The notes under the pieces: model-generated
The model's input: the letters and a program-made list of their open reading frames with translations, nothing else
What the model was told of the DNA's origin: nothing
The model's database searches: none
Shown here: one piece after another, positions 53,852-63,223 of the stretch
Position numbering within the stretch: the first letter of the stretch is position 1
How the letters are laid out: each line of letters begins with the position of its first letter
Program-made: the position numbers and the translations under genes
Source of the DNA: Pseudobdellovibrionaceae bacterium
GTDB taxonomy: Bacteria; Bdellovibrionota; Bdellovibrionia; Bdellovibrionales; UBA1609
DNA: 64,000 nucleotides
Direction of reading: 5' to 3'
NCBI GenBank assembly: GCA_020635075.1
Contig: JACKAM010000002.1
Span: 620,001-684,000 of the forward strand

Positions 53852-54217
53852 ATGTTCACTCGATTTTTGGTACTGGCTGCGGCCCTGTGTTTGTTGTCAC
53901 CACTGGCCTCGGCAGAAAAGTTTCGCGAATCTTGTAAGGACGACATTAAGAAATTTTGTACCGACAAGGGTATTAAGCCCGGCGGAGGGAGAATCCTGTC
54001 CTGCTTGAAGGCCCAGGAAGCCAACCTCTCCTCCGGCTGCTCAGCGGCCATGGCTGAGGGAAAGCAAAAAATGAAGGACTGGCATGCTGCCTGTAAAAGC
54101 GATATCCAAACTCACTGCAAAGGCATTCCCCCTGGAAAAGGACGGCTTCTGTCCTGCCTGAAAACAAAAGAGGATAGCCTAACCTCTGAATGCAAAACGG
54201 CCATGTCGAGCCGATAA
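53852..54217 (+). CDS. Secreted Cys-rich repeat protein, copy 2
   Basis: 121 residues, very close to copy 1 (28944): same leader (MFTRFLVLAAALCLLSPLASA) and the same two four-Cys repeats (CKDDIKKFCTDKG, CKSDIQTHCKGIPPG). TAA overlaps the next ATG (TAATG). It follows ssrA copy 2 by 196 bases, the same distance as in block 1 (195). Confidence 0.88.
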   Translation: MFTRFLVLAAALCLLSPLASAEKFRESCKDDIKKFCTDKGIKPGGGRILSCLKAQEANLSSGCSAAMAEGKQKMKDWHAACKSDIQTHCKGIPPGKGRLLSCLKTKEDSLTSECKTAMSSR

Positions 54218-55467
54218 TGATAACCCAATGGCGTAATTTTCGAATGCCGCGCACGACTAGTTGCGTGGCTTCCCTTTATTTTCTCGTTGCTTCAGCGATT
54301 TTACTTAATCTAGCCTGCTCTCCTCAGTTCTCTCCCAGGGCGGCTGATATGCTGGGCGATGACAGTCGGCTGCTCGGGGATCATCCACAGAACCCTCTTG
54401 AGATCCTTGAAATTGACCCGGACCAGGCCAGCTCTGAGCTCGAGTACGATTTGATCGAACTCGCAAAAGAGAAGGTTGACCCCTCTATCTCAAGGCAAGA
54501 CTCAACGCCTAGTCTGGTGCTTGGGGTTGTGACCAGGGATTTCTCCCATGTTTACTCATTGGGGGCTTCTCCCCAAGGCGTGCGCCCAAATATGAGAAGC
54601 CTCTACCCTATCAGCTCTGTTTCCAAAATGCTCACGGGGTTGATCGCCGCAACCGCCATCAAAAAGGGACTCTTCTCTGGGGAGACATTAGTACGCTCAG
54701 TGATTCGGCCTGAGTTGGCGAGTCTCGTTGATTCACGACTAACCATCGATCACCTGTTAAGCCATCATGGCGGCTTCGAAGCCATGCCCAAGAATCTGAA
54801 TAGCGGCAATCCCTTAAGCCCAGCTTTTGGCTATTCAATGGAGGACCTGACCGCCTGCTTGGAATATCTTTGTCCAAGAATAGGGCTGCCTGGCGAGAAG
54901 TACCAATACTCCAATCTAGGGCTTGGCCTTCTCGCAGTCGCCCTTGGTGACGGCTTAGATACTACCGATTACTCTGAGCTGCTCGCTCTCTGGTTAACTG
55001 ACCCTGTAGGCATGAAGGATACGATACTCAGTAGACACATTCTGACAATTGACCCAGATCGATATCGCATTATCGCGGGAATTGGAGAAGGTGGTCGGGA
55101 GGTCGACCCGGCCCAGATGGGAGTACTGTCGGGAGCGGGCGAAGTTGTCTCCACTGCTTTCGATATGGTTTTGTTACTCCAATCCCTTGTTTTTATGGAA
55201 CCGGGGTCCTCAGCAGACCTTGCCACTAGGGAGATCGCCTCTATAAATAGTACCCACGCCATGGCTGCAGGCTTTGATATCTCAAAAGATCGCCCTTACC
55301 TTCTCTACTATAAAGGCGGAAGCCAGCCTGGTTATTCGTCGTTCATTGTTTGGTCTTCTGAGCTAGGAGCTGGAATTGTCCTTCTATCCAATAGGGGGAG
55401 CTTCTCTTCGCACACCAAAGATCTCTCCTTCCGCCTCATCGACAGGATCGCCAGCGCGCAGCTCTGA
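54217..55467 (+). CDS. Lipoprotein serine hydrolase (beta-lactamase family), copy 2
   Basis: ATG 54217. Lipobox AILLNLAC, then the PF00144 motifs YPISSVSKMLTG (SxxK), YQYSNLGLGLLA (YxN) and YYKGGSQPGYSSF. The catalytic region is nearly identical to copy 1 (29309) while the stretch after the lipobox (SPQFSPRAADML) is not. About 416 residues. Acts outside the cytoplasm; substrate unknown. Confidence 0.85.
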   Translation: MITQWRNFRMPRTTSCVASLYFLVASAILLNLACSPQFSPRAADMLGDDSRLLGDHPQNPLEILEIDPDQASSELEYDLIELAKEKVDPSISRQDSTPSLVLGVVTRDFSHVYSLGASPQGVRPNMRSLYPISSVSKMLTGLIAATAIKKGLFSGETLVRSVIRPELASLVDSRLTIDHLLSHHGGFEAMPKNLNSGNPLSPAFGYSMEDLTACLEYLCPRIGLPGEKYQYSNLGLGLLAVALGDGLDTTDYSELLALWLTDPVGMKDTILSRHILTIDPDRYRIIAGIGEGGREVDPAQMGVLSGAGEVVSTAFDMVLLLQSLVFMEPGSSADLATREIASINSTHAMAAGFDISKDRPYLLYYKGGSQPGYSSFIVWSSELGAGIVLLSNRGSFSSHTKDLSFRLIDRIASAQL

Positions 55468-55625
55468 AATAAACCCATATTCATGCAATCTTTTCGCGAA
55501 CAACCTTAGCAAATATTCACTCAAATCAAGGTTGCTGGCCGCATTGAGTCACGCGGGGTATCTGTGGACAAAAGTGTACGGTTTGGGGCCTTTGGCCCGG
55601 TAGAAATAACAATAAGGGGTTATCT

Positions 55626-56012
55626 ATGTCTGTATTTACGCGGATTTTGTCCGCTCTCGCACTCACGTTCTTTGCCACGTCCACCTTGGCCGCAATTAAT
55701 CCAGCTTCTTCCCTTGAAGACGAAGGGGTTGCTACAAAGATTGAAGAACAATTGACCGGATTGGGTCAGTTGGACCTTCAACGCCTGATCGACACCGATA
55801 CTGTTGAGGACATCTTTCAAACACCCGCCGGCGGTGAAAAGATTCAAACGGCGGCCCTTTGGACTTGTCGGGCTCATACCTACTGTCGCAATGGCAGAAG
55901 GATCTCCTGCTGGTCTCAGGGCTACTCCTGCTACTCACAAGCGGATGAGGGTGTTCAGGTCTACTGCCAGGCCAATGGTGGCGCTCGCTGGTCCCGGGCC
56001 ACTTGTCGCTAA
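55626..56012 (+). CDS. Small secreted Cys-rich-tail protein, copy 2 (complete)
   Basis: 128 residues: signal peptide (MSVFTRILSALALTFFATSTLA), a middle with LTGLGQLDLQRLIDTDTVEDIF and TPAGGEKIQTA, and a C-terminal third with Cys at WTCRAHTYC, ISCWSQGYSCYSQ, VYCQANGG and ATCR. Copy 1 (30770) lost this third to a transposon. The last codons lie in a 32 bp sequence repeated at the end of nhaA. No known family. Confidence 0.78.
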   Translation: MSVFTRILSALALTFFATSTLAAINPASSLEDEGVATKIEEQLTGLGQLDLQRLIDTDTVEDIFQTPAGGEKIQTAALWTCRAHTYCRNGRRISCWSQGYSCYSQADEGVQVYCQANGGARWSRATCR

Positions 56013-56016
56013 TTAG
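55985..56016 (+). repeat. 32 bp direct repeat, left copy
   Basis: 31 of 32 bases equal 58707-58738. Here it encodes the last residues RWSRATCR and the stop of the small secreted protein. The pair encloses nhaR, a hibernation-like gene and nhaA. Confidence 0.85.
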
Positions 56017-56028
56017 CCTTTAGCTTGT

Positions 56029-56064
56029 GGTGCCAGACGTACCATTTTGGTTGCGGCTGGCACC
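56029..56064. terminator. Hairpin between convergent genes
   Basis: GGTGCCAG (56029-56036) and CTGGCACC (56057-56064) form a perfect 8 bp stem between the stop of the small secreted protein gene and the stop of nhaR (56068). A short T-stretch lies in the loop, not after it, so it is a weak bidirectional terminator at best. Confidence 0.45.
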
Positions 56065-56067
56065 CAA

Positions 56068-56976
56068 CTATTCGAAGTACTCACCTTTGGGCCGCCTCAA
56101 GGAGTAGTCCTCCATGAGATAGTTAACAACCGGATTTTCCACCACTCGCTTGGTGGAGCTGAGGAAAAACTCCTCATAGACCCCTGATAAATATCCCAGC
56201 TTAAATAGCTTATGTTCGTCTATCATCGACTTTACAGCGAACTCCGGTTCTGCGATAAGCCCCGCGCCATCACATGCCAGAAGCTTCTGAACAGTTGTGT
56301 CCTGAGCTTCAGATAGAACCTGAACAGAGATCTTTTTACTAGTGAAAAAGTGGTCAATGTCATGCCTCAACTTACTGTGCAGGGTTGGCAAGATCATCGG
56401 TTGGTTTTTAAGAGAAGCGGGAAAGCCCTTTTTTAGGTGAATGAACTTCTTGGCTCCATAAACTCCAATTTTGAAGCGCGCAATGGATCGACTAAAGACA
56501 GACTTGTCGTCCGCAGGAATAACTAGGTGATTGGAAACCACCACGTCAACTGAGTGGCTAATGAGTTGCCTATAGAGCTCATCCCCCGTGCCGTCGAGTG
56601 CGGTCACATGGCAGTCTTGGAATCGACGAGCCGACTGCATGATATTAACAACCAGATTTTTCGGCACACTGTCTAGAGAGCCAATCGTTATATGGGGACG
56701 GATCGAGTGAGATTTACTGCTGAGAACCTCCAGTAATTCTCTACCAAGGCTGTGGATTTGATTGGCGTATTTGAGAGTCGCCTTGCCGGCATCAGTCAGA
56801 ATCAACTGACGATTCCGCCGCTCGAAGAGCTTTTGGTCGAAAAACTCCTCCAACTGTTTTAACTGGGCACTTAAGGCCGGCTGACCCACCATCAGCTTCT
56901 CTGAGGCCCTGGAAATGCTTCCCTCCGTGGCGATCGATCTGAAGTACATTAAGTGATGATAGTTTAGCCAGTTCAT
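56068..56976 (-). CDS. nhaR: NhaR-like LysR regulator
   Basis: MNWLNYHHLMYFRSIATEGSISRASEKL is the NhaR-type start of a LysR helix-turn-helix (read in pieces: NWLNYHHLMYF, IATEGSISRASEKL, QPALSAQLKQLEEFF), followed by an effector domain; 302 residues. NhaR senses Na+ and activates nhaA. Here it is divergent from the hibernation-like gene and nhaA, with a 110-base AT-rich region between that should hold its binding sites. Confidence 0.88.
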   Translation of the reverse strand: MNWLNYHHLMYFRSIATEGSISRASEKLMVGQPALSAQLKQLEEFFDQKLFERRNRQLILTDAGKATLKYANQIHSLGRELLEVLSSKSHSIRPHITIGSLDSVPKNLVVNIMQSARRFQDCHVTALDGTGDELYRQLISHSVDVVVSNHLVIPADDKSVFSRSIARFKIGVYGAKKFIHLKKGFPASLKNQPMILPTLHSKLRHDIDHFFTSKKISVQVLSEAQDTTVQKLLACDGAGLIAEPEFAVKSMIDEHKLFKLGYLSGVYEEFFLSSTKRVVENPVVNYLMEDYSLRRPKGEYFE

Positions 56977-57086
56977 GGTCCAGCCTTTAATTCGATTTAA
57001 ACGAAGTATTTAATAAGATTAATATATTTTTATAAATTATCAAATGCCTGTAGTCTATAGGAAATCGACCAAACAAGGAGGCAGAC

Positions 57087-57431
57087 ATGACAAACAAGGT
57101 CCAAATTAAGGTGAGTGGAAATGAGTTCAACCAATCTCATGCCCACCGTTTAAACAATGTGCTCACCCAAGTCGAAGAAATACTGCCTAGATCCTCCACT
57201 CTCAATGGACACATCACGGGTAGCGAGGGCCAATACCATGGCCGTATTCATATTTACACCAGAATAGGCGCTTTTGTGGCCAGAGCCAAAGCAAGGAATA
57301 TTTTTACCTTGATTGCTAAACTTCAGGCGAAAATTCTAAGGCAGATTGTAAACTGGAGAGAAAAACGAGCCGCCAAAAAGAGATATCTCCGTCGGAAGAG
57401 GAAATTAGTGCTATTACCTAGTCAAGATTAA
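57087..57431 (+). CDS. HPF/RaiA-like ribosome hibernation protein
   Basis: 114 residues; ATG after AAGGAGGCAGAC. VQIKVSGNEFNQSHAHRLNNVLTQVEEILP and HITGSEGQYHGRIHIYTRIGAFVARAKARNIFTLIAKLQAKI (read as separate stretches) have the strand-helix order of the S30AE fold, and the tail KKRYLRRKRKL is basic as in ribosome-bound members. The match is by pattern only. Placed between nhaR and nhaA with 35 bases to nhaA, it probably belongs to the sodium/alkaline stress response. Confidence 0.6.
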   Translation: MTNKVQIKVSGNEFNQSHAHRLNNVLTQVEEILPRSSTLNGHITGSEGQYHGRIHIYTRIGAFVARAKARNIFTLIAKLQAKILRQIVNWREKRAAKKRYLRRKRKLVLLPSQD

Positions 57432-57466
57432 TCCCTAGATTCTGACTTTATCCGAAGGGACGCCTG

Positions 57467-58738
57467 ATGGCTGGCCAATCAACGCCGAATAACCTGGTTC
57501 GAAAGACATTAGACAAGGTGACATCGCCAATCCAGGCCTTCGTCAAGCTTGAGAGCTCAAGCGGGCTAGTCTTGTTGGCCTCTGCTCTCTTTGCAATGGT
57601 GTTTGCTAACAGCGAACTGTTGTCAGGCGATTATTTTCGACTCATTAATTTGCCTATCAGTCTGTGGATTGGTTCCTTTGGGTTAGATAAAACTCTACTG
57701 CTATTTGTGAATGATGGCCTAATGGCCATCTTCTTTTATCTCGTTGGCCTAGAAATCAAACGGGAGCTTCTTTCTGGCGAGCTCTCCACTCCGGCCAAGG
57801 CGTCTTTTTCCATCTTTGCCGCCTTAGGAGGGATGGTTGTTCCAGCCATTTTGTTCGTCTCGCTAAATCCAAGTGCACCACAGAGCGCCGGCTGGGGAAT
57901 TCCCATGGCGACAGATATTGCCTTTGCACTGGGAGTTCTTACCCTGTTCGGCAAACACGTCCCTGCAGTGTTAAAGGTGTTTTTACTCGCTCTTGCAATT
58001 GTGGACGACCTCGGTGCTATCACTATTATTGCGCTGTTTTATACTAATGAAATCGCCGCAAACTATTTGGGATTAGCAGGAATGAGTCTGTTTTTACTTT
58101 TTCTGCTCAACTATGCAGGCTTTCGAAACGTAGTCATTGGAATAATTCTTGGGATTATTACTTGGCTTTGCTTCCTAAAATCAGGGGTACATGCCACCTT
58201 GGCTGGAGTGTTCCTGGCTTTTCTTACGCCTGCAAAACCAATTGCTGCGAAGGGCTCTGAAGAGATCTCCAAGTCAGCCATACTTGATCAGTATATCCAT
58301 GCCCTTCATCCCTGGGTTGCCTTTTTGATTATGCCCGTATTTGCGTTTTTTAATGCCGGCGTCGATTTAACTGGTTTTGAGTTAAAGGCCTTAATAACCA
58401 GCCCCGTAGCCCTCGGGGTCATCGTGGGACTGGTCCTTGGAAAGCCGCTTGGAATTCTACTTTTTACTTACTTTTCGGTAAAGCTTGGCTGGGCAAATCG
58501 TCCCCCCGGGGTTTCATGGATGAATATCACCGCCATTGGATTTATTGCCGGAATCGGGTTCACGATGTCCCTGTTTATCAATAGCCTGGCCTACTCTCAG
58601 CCCGAATTTGCGATGCAGTCAAAAATTGGCATACTGTTCGCCTCAATAATTGCTGCTGTGTTAGGCTCCGCCCTTTTATGGGCGAGTCGGGTCGGCAAGA
58701 AAAGGATCGCTGGTCCCGGGCCACTTGTCGCTGATTAG
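57467..58738 (+). CDS. nhaA: NhaA Na+/H+ antiporter
   Basis: 423 residues with the NhaA pattern throughout: SSGLVLLASALFAMVFANS, FVNDGLMAIFFYLVGLEIKREL, GGMVVPAILF, GIPMATDIAFALGVL, and the ion-binding Asp pair in ALAIVDDLGAI. Uses the proton gradient to expel Na+. The last residues (GPGPLVAD) are encoded by the right copy of a 32 bp repeat that in the left copy is read in another frame, so the natural C-terminus has been replaced. The stop overlaps the stop of the convergent RND gene. Confidence 0.93.
   Translation: MAGQSTPNNLVRKTLDKVTSPIQAFVKLESSSGLVLLASALFAMVFANSELLSGDYFRLINLPISLWIGSFGLDKTLLLFVNDGLMAIFFYLVGLEIKRELLSGELSTPAKASFSIFAALGGMVVPAILFVSLNPSAPQSAGWGIPMATDIAFALGVLTLFGKHVPAVLKVFLLALAIVDDLGAITIIALFYTNEIAANYLGLAGMSLFLLFLLNYAGFRNVVIGIILGIITWLCFLKSGVHATLAGVFLAFLTPAKPIAAKGSEEISKSAILDQYIHALHPWVAFLIMPVFAFFNAGVDLTGFELKALITSPVALGVIVGLVLGKPLGILLFTYFSVKLGWANRPPGVSWMNITAIGFIAGIGFTMSLFINSLAYSQPEFAMQSKIGILFASIIAAVLGSALLWASRVGKKRIAGPGPLVAD
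58707..58738 (+). repeat. 32 bp direct repeat, right copy
   Basis: Forms the 3' end of nhaA and contains the stop codon of the RND gene on the other strand. One mismatch to 55985-56016. Spacing between copies is 2722 bp. Confidence 0.85.
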
Positions 58739-61700
58739 TCTTCAAGCAGGATCTTGCGCCTTTCTGGGGCGACAAGGCTGTAGACACAAGGAACAACAAA
58801 TAAGGTGAACAGGGCGGAGAGCAAAACTCCGCCGATTACCGTTAAGGCCATGGGGATGCGGGTCTCGGCACCCGGCCCCAGGGCCAATGCTGGCGGCAGG
58901 GCTGCAGCCAGAGTGGAAACTGTGGTCATCAAAATTGGTCTTAACCTAATGGGACAGGCCTCCATGATGGCGTCCCTTAAAGGTGTTCCCTTGTCACGCA
59001 ACTGATTAGTGAACTCAACTAACAGAATACTGTTTTTCTTCACAATGCCCATGGTGAGAAGAATCCCAATGACTGAATAAATATTCAGAGTCTGTCCCCC
59101 CAACCACAGGGCAATACCCGAACCAATCAGGCCAAAGGGAATGGCCAAAAACACCACCCAGGGATCAAGGAAAGAATTAAACTGGCTGGCCAAAACCATG
59201 TAGGCGATGATAAGGCCCAAGAGCATAATGATCACGGTCTCAAGAAGCTTCTCCCTTGGCGTTTCTGAGAAGCGAATAAAATATTTCTCTGGCAAGACGC
59301 TAGCGGCAATCTCTTCCACCTTAGAGATGGCTTTACCTTCGGTCACACCCGTAACCAGTGAGCTATCCACCCTGACGCCACGAATGCGGTCTTCGCGATA
59401 GACGTACTGAGGGGATGTAGTTGAGTTGACGTCTACTACTTGGGCTAGGGGCAAAAGCTCGCCCCGGTTGTTGCGCACGAGAATGGGGCTGATGTCCTCA
59501 ACCCTTTGCCGGTCCTTTTCCTGAAGCTGAACAAAAACCGGGAAGCGACGGCTCCCCTGGGTGTAGTTGGTGGCGACCACACCACCAAAGGTGGCGTTGA
59601 TGACATCGGCGATTTCTGAGACCTCAACCCCTGAGCGAATGGCCTTTTCCCGATTGGGAGTGATTTGCACTTCGGGTAGTCCCCGGGCATCGTCTGAGCG
59701 CACACCAACGAACAACCCGGAGTCTTCCATTTGGGTTTTCATGACGTCAAAGAGCTCCTTTTGTTTTTCCGGGTCAGGACCACTAATCGTGTATTCAACC
59801 GGATTTCCCCTTCGCCCCCCAAGGTTCGTACCCCAGCGGTCGCGAATAAAGACCTTCATGCCCTTAATGTTCTCATCCAACTGGGCACGGAGATCATCCA
59901 CCACTTCGGGCTGGGATTGGGCGCGGTCTTTGCGGTCCTTGAGGATTACAATGCCGTTTCCGCGATTGCCCTGTCCCCCGGCACCAAAGCCGCCAATGGC
60001 AACAAAAACTCTTTGTACGGCCGGATGAGCCATCGCAATTTTTTCGAACTCTTTGATCTTTTCGTCGGTGTACTGCATGGACTTACCATCAGGAGCCAAA
60101 AACATCACCGAAACCATGCCCCGATCCTGGGGGGGCACAAACTGAGTCTCAAGTTTTTTAAATACCAATGCCGAACCGGCAAACAATAGCAAAGACAGGA
60201 GGAGTACCAAGCCTCGGCGCTCAAGGGCTTTATTTAATAGACCTGAGTAAATGTCCTTGAGCTTAAGCATGAACTGATCAAAGCCCCTACCGAAAGCCGT
60301 TGCCCTCTCCCCAACCCTGAGAAACTGAGAACATCGCATCGGAGCCAGGGTGAGCGCCTCCAAAGAACTAAGGGAAACCGCAATGGAGATGGTGACGGCA
60401 AATTCTAAAAAGAAGCGGCCCTCGATACCTGGCATGAATGAAATGGGTATAAAAATTGCGACCAGGGCCAGTGTGGTGGCAATCACGGCAAAGGTGATCT
60501 CGCGACTTCCTTTGTAGGCGGCATTGACTTTGTCTAGCCCCATTTGGCCATAACGAACAATATTTTCCAGCATAATAATGGCGTCATCCACCACCACACC
60601 GATGGCCAAAGCCAACCCCAGAAGAGAAAAGGTGTTCAGTGTAAATCCCAGCCAATTAATGATAATAAAGGTTCCGATGATGGCCGTAGGAATCGCCAAA
60701 AGAATATTTATTGTGGCTGACCAGGAACCCAAAAAAATCCAACATACCAAAGAAGTGAGAAGAGCCGAAAGAATGAGAGTAAAAACTAACTCATCCACAC
60801 TCTCACGGATAAATTGGGTGCGGTCGAAGTTGACGGAAAGGCTTGTGCCTTCGGGCAGCTCTTTGTTGAGGGACTCTATTCGCTCCTTCACCCGGTCAGC
60901 AGTGGCGGCGGCATTGACTCCTCTTTGTTTTTGGATAGCCATGCCAAGAGCTGGCTTGCCATTGACCCGAGAAATGCGCTTGAGGTTTTCCACCCCTTCG
61001 GTGATCTGGGCCACGTCCTTAATTCTTAAAGGCACAAAATTAGGCGAGCCGCCCCGGCGGCTAATCACCATGTTGGCAAATTCCTCTTTAGTCGAGGCCT
61101 CACCCATGATGCGGATGAGGTCTTCTTTGTCAGCCAACTCCAGCTTACCAGCGGGAAGTTCCTTGTGCTCGCGACGAATGCTGGCCACTACGTCCTGGGA
61201 AGTTAGTTGATAGCGCCTGAGCTTTTGCGCATCCAAATCAATGCGCAACATGGGCTCGTGATAGCCAAAGGGCCTGACTTCGGCCACACCTTCGACGGTG
61301 GCAAACTGATCTCTGACTCGATCGCGAAAGAGGATCATGTGTTCGCGAAGGGAGTAGTTTTCGGCGACCAAGGATAAATACATGATGGGCTCATCGTCGG
61401 CGTTTGATTTGGTCACCGTCGGTGGCTCCATGGAGTCGGGCAGTAGCCTTTGCGCCCGCCCTAATAAGGTCTGAACCTCCTGCAATGCAAAATCAATATT
61501 GCGATCAAGGCCGAACTCCAAGGTGATGCGGGCGGAGTTGCGCTCGGCCACCGAATCCATTTTATTAATGCCTTCCATGGCGACGAGCACACTTTCGACG
61601 GGCTCGATCACGTCTTTTTCGATGACTTCGGGGGTGGCTCCCTCATAGGAGTAGCGAACTGTCACGGTGGGAAAATCCACATCCGGATTTTCGTTAATAC

Positions 61701-61797
61701 CCATTTGGTTGAAACTTAAGATTCCAAAAAAAATCAGCCCAAACATGAGAATCCAGGCGAAAACGGGGCGACGAATCGACAGTGAAGATAAACTCAC
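58735..61797 (-). CDS. RND efflux permease (HAE1/AcrB-like)
   Basis: 1020 residues; GTG 61797 overlaps the upstream stop (GTGA). SIRRPVFAWILMFGLIFFG and INENPDVDFPTVTVRYSYEGA at the N-terminus, the proton-relay VVVDDAIIMLENIVR with the Asp pair of HAE1 pumps, and the repeated GIVKKNSILLVEF near the end. Two periplasmic porter loops are evident. Exports hydrophobic compounds with a TolC-like channel. No periplasmic adaptor gene is adjacent. Confidence 0.92.
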   Translation of the reverse strand: MSLSSLSIRRPVFAWILMFGLIFFGILSFNQMGINENPDVDFPTVTVRYSYEGATPEVIEKDVIEPVESVLVAMEGINKMDSVAERNSARITLEFGLDRNIDFALQEVQTLLGRAQRLLPDSMEPPTVTKSNADDEPIMYLSLVAENYSLREHMILFRDRVRDQFATVEGVAEVRPFGYHEPMLRIDLDAQKLRRYQLTSQDVVASIRREHKELPAGKLELADKEDLIRIMGEASTKEEFANMVISRRGGSPNFVPLRIKDVAQITEGVENLKRISRVNGKPALGMAIQKQRGVNAAATADRVKERIESLNKELPEGTSLSVNFDRTQFIRESVDELVFTLILSALLTSLVCWIFLGSWSATINILLAIPTAIIGTFIIINWLGFTLNTFSLLGLALAIGVVVDDAIIMLENIVRYGQMGLDKVNAAYKGSREITFAVIATTLALVAIFIPISFMPGIEGRFFLEFAVTISIAVSLSSLEALTLAPMRCSQFLRVGERATAFGRGFDQFMLKLKDIYSGLLNKALERRGLVLLLSLLLFAGSALVFKKLETQFVPPQDRGMVSVMFLAPDGKSMQYTDEKIKEFEKIAMAHPAVQRVFVAIGGFGAGGQGNRGNGIVILKDRKDRAQSQPEVVDDLRAQLDENIKGMKVFIRDRWGTNLGGRRGNPVEYTISGPDPEKQKELFDVMKTQMEDSGLFVGVRSDDARGLPEVQITPNREKAIRSGVEVSEIADVINATFGGVVATNYTQGSRRFPVFVQLQEKDRQRVEDISPILVRNNRGELLPLAQVVDVNSTTSPQYVYREDRIRGVRVDSSLVTGVTEGKAISKVEEIAASVLPEKYFIRFSETPREKLLETVIIMLLGLIIAYMVLASQFNSFLDPWVVFLAIPFGLIGSGIALWLGGQTLNIYSVIGILLTMGIVKKNSILLVEFTNQLRDKGTPLRDAIMEACPIRLRPILMTTVSTLAAALPPALALGPGAETRIPMALTVIGGVLLSALFTLFVVPCVYSLVAPERRKILLED

Positions 61798-63128
61798 GGC
61801 CTGACTCCCGCTGCCTGATGGAGCTCGTAGAATAAATTTTTGGCTTGAAAGTGACTGCGGTTGGCGGCTCGCTTGACTTGAAGGAGGTCATCCAAAGCTC
61901 GTAAGACATCCAGGTCGGACACCAAACCCGAGCGAGATTCACGAATGTGTTCCCGATAGCTTCTTTCCGCTGCCGCGACGGCCTCTTGGAGTTTTTTGTA
62001 TTCACCAACCTTCATGGCGAGGGACTGACTTAATCTCTCCAGAGCAAGCTGACTCGCTCGCTTGAGATCTTCATACTCAAGCTCCAGTTGGCGGCTCTCT
62101 AGAGTTTTAATGCGCACATCCGCATTGGTTGCTCCGCCGCCGTAGAGTTGCCACTTGGCCGTCACGCTCACATCCCAATCAGAGGAAGCCAGCACCCCGG
62201 CCCGGTCCAAATAATAGTTACCGGTCAGGTCTACCTCGGGAAGATAGTCCCCTTTTGCCGCTTTGGTCTCGGACCGAGATTGTTCAAGGATAAGTTGAGC
62301 GGCCTTAAGTTTAGGTAGGGCTTCCACATCGATCGTGGGCTTAATATTTGTCCAATTGACTTGGGCACCAAGGGGATCTTCTACTTGGGCGATTTCCACC
62401 ATCCCAGTGAGTTTGGCCAACTCCTCTTTTGCCTTAAGAAGTTCAATTTTTTGCGCCTCAATGTCAGCACTCACCCGCGCCATTTGGCTGCGAGCCGAAT
62501 AGAGTTCGGTTTTTTTAGATCGGCCAATGCTCACCCGATTGGTCAGATATTTGATCCTCTGATCAAGAAGGGCCGCTTGCTCAGAGAGAATCTTGCCTTC
62601 ATTCTCCACTGTCAGGTAATCGCAAAAACCCTGGGCCAACTCGGCATAGAGGTCGACTTCCTCTTGTACCCGGGTCCACTTGGCAATATCGGGGTATTTT
62701 TTTGCGGCCTTGAGCAAATGATATTCGGATCCACCCTGAAACAAGGCTTGCCTCAAAGTCACTTGGGCCGTGTGCTGGTGACCTTCGCCAAAGCTTGAGG
62801 TCACCCCCGATCCACCCACTTCTTCCCGCCAGGTATTGGTGGAGCTGATTTCAAGTTCAGGCAATACGGACGAATAGGCCTCACGCTTTTGCGCCTGGCT
62901 GATTTCTTCGCTCAACGTTTGATTACGGATGCGGGAGGTGTTCTCTTTGGCCTTTTCGAAGGCCTCGGACAAAGTCAGGCCCCGAGCCCCGAGGGTCACA
63001 AGTAATAAACAGGCCAAAGTGCTTCCGTGCAATGCAGGCTTGAGTCTCAGCATAACCAAACCATTTTGCCATATATTGAGAGGATAGCTACTGCCGAATG
63101 GATTTGATCCCAAGTGGCTACGGCGCAT
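61794..63128 (-). CDS. TolC-like outer-membrane efflux protein
   Basis: The frame gives 444 residues; the likely start is the ATG at 63053 (MLRLKPALHGSTLACLLLV), which opens a signal peptide, as no ribosome-binding site precedes 63128. Outer-membrane efflux repeats are seen: LTLSEAFEKAKENTSRIRNQ, LRQALFQGGSEYHLL, then a second half with LPEVDLTGNYYLDR and WQLYGGGATNADVR. Works with the co-transcribed RND permease as the outer-membrane channel. Confidence 0.88.
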   Translation of the reverse strand: MRRSHLGSNPFGSSYPLNIWQNGLVMLRLKPALHGSTLACLLLVTLGARGLTLSEAFEKAKENTSRIRNQTLSEEISQAQKREAYSSVLPELEISSTNTWREEVGGSGVTSSFGEGHQHTAQVTLRQALFQGGSEYHLLKAAKKYPDIAKWTRVQEEVDLYAELAQGFCDYLTVENEGKILSEQAALLDQRIKYLTNRVSIGRSKKTELYSARSQMARVSADIEAQKIELLKAKEELAKLTGMVEIAQVEDPLGAQVNWTNIKPTIDVEALPKLKAAQLILEQSRSETKAAKGDYLPEVDLTGNYYLDRAGVLASSDWDVSVTAKWQLYGGGATNADVRIKTLESRQLELEYEDLKRASQLALERLSQSLAMKVGEYKKLQEAVAAAERSYREHIRESRSGLVSDLDVLRALDDLLQVKRAANRSHFQAKNLFYELHQAAGVRP

Positions 63129-63223
63129 CAGTTGGGCGACTTTACTTTTTCCGGGCGGTCGATTAAGCTGAGTTTCAGTTTTGGGGTGAAGGCCCTTTTA
63201 TCACCACTTACCAGGAGGTTTTT

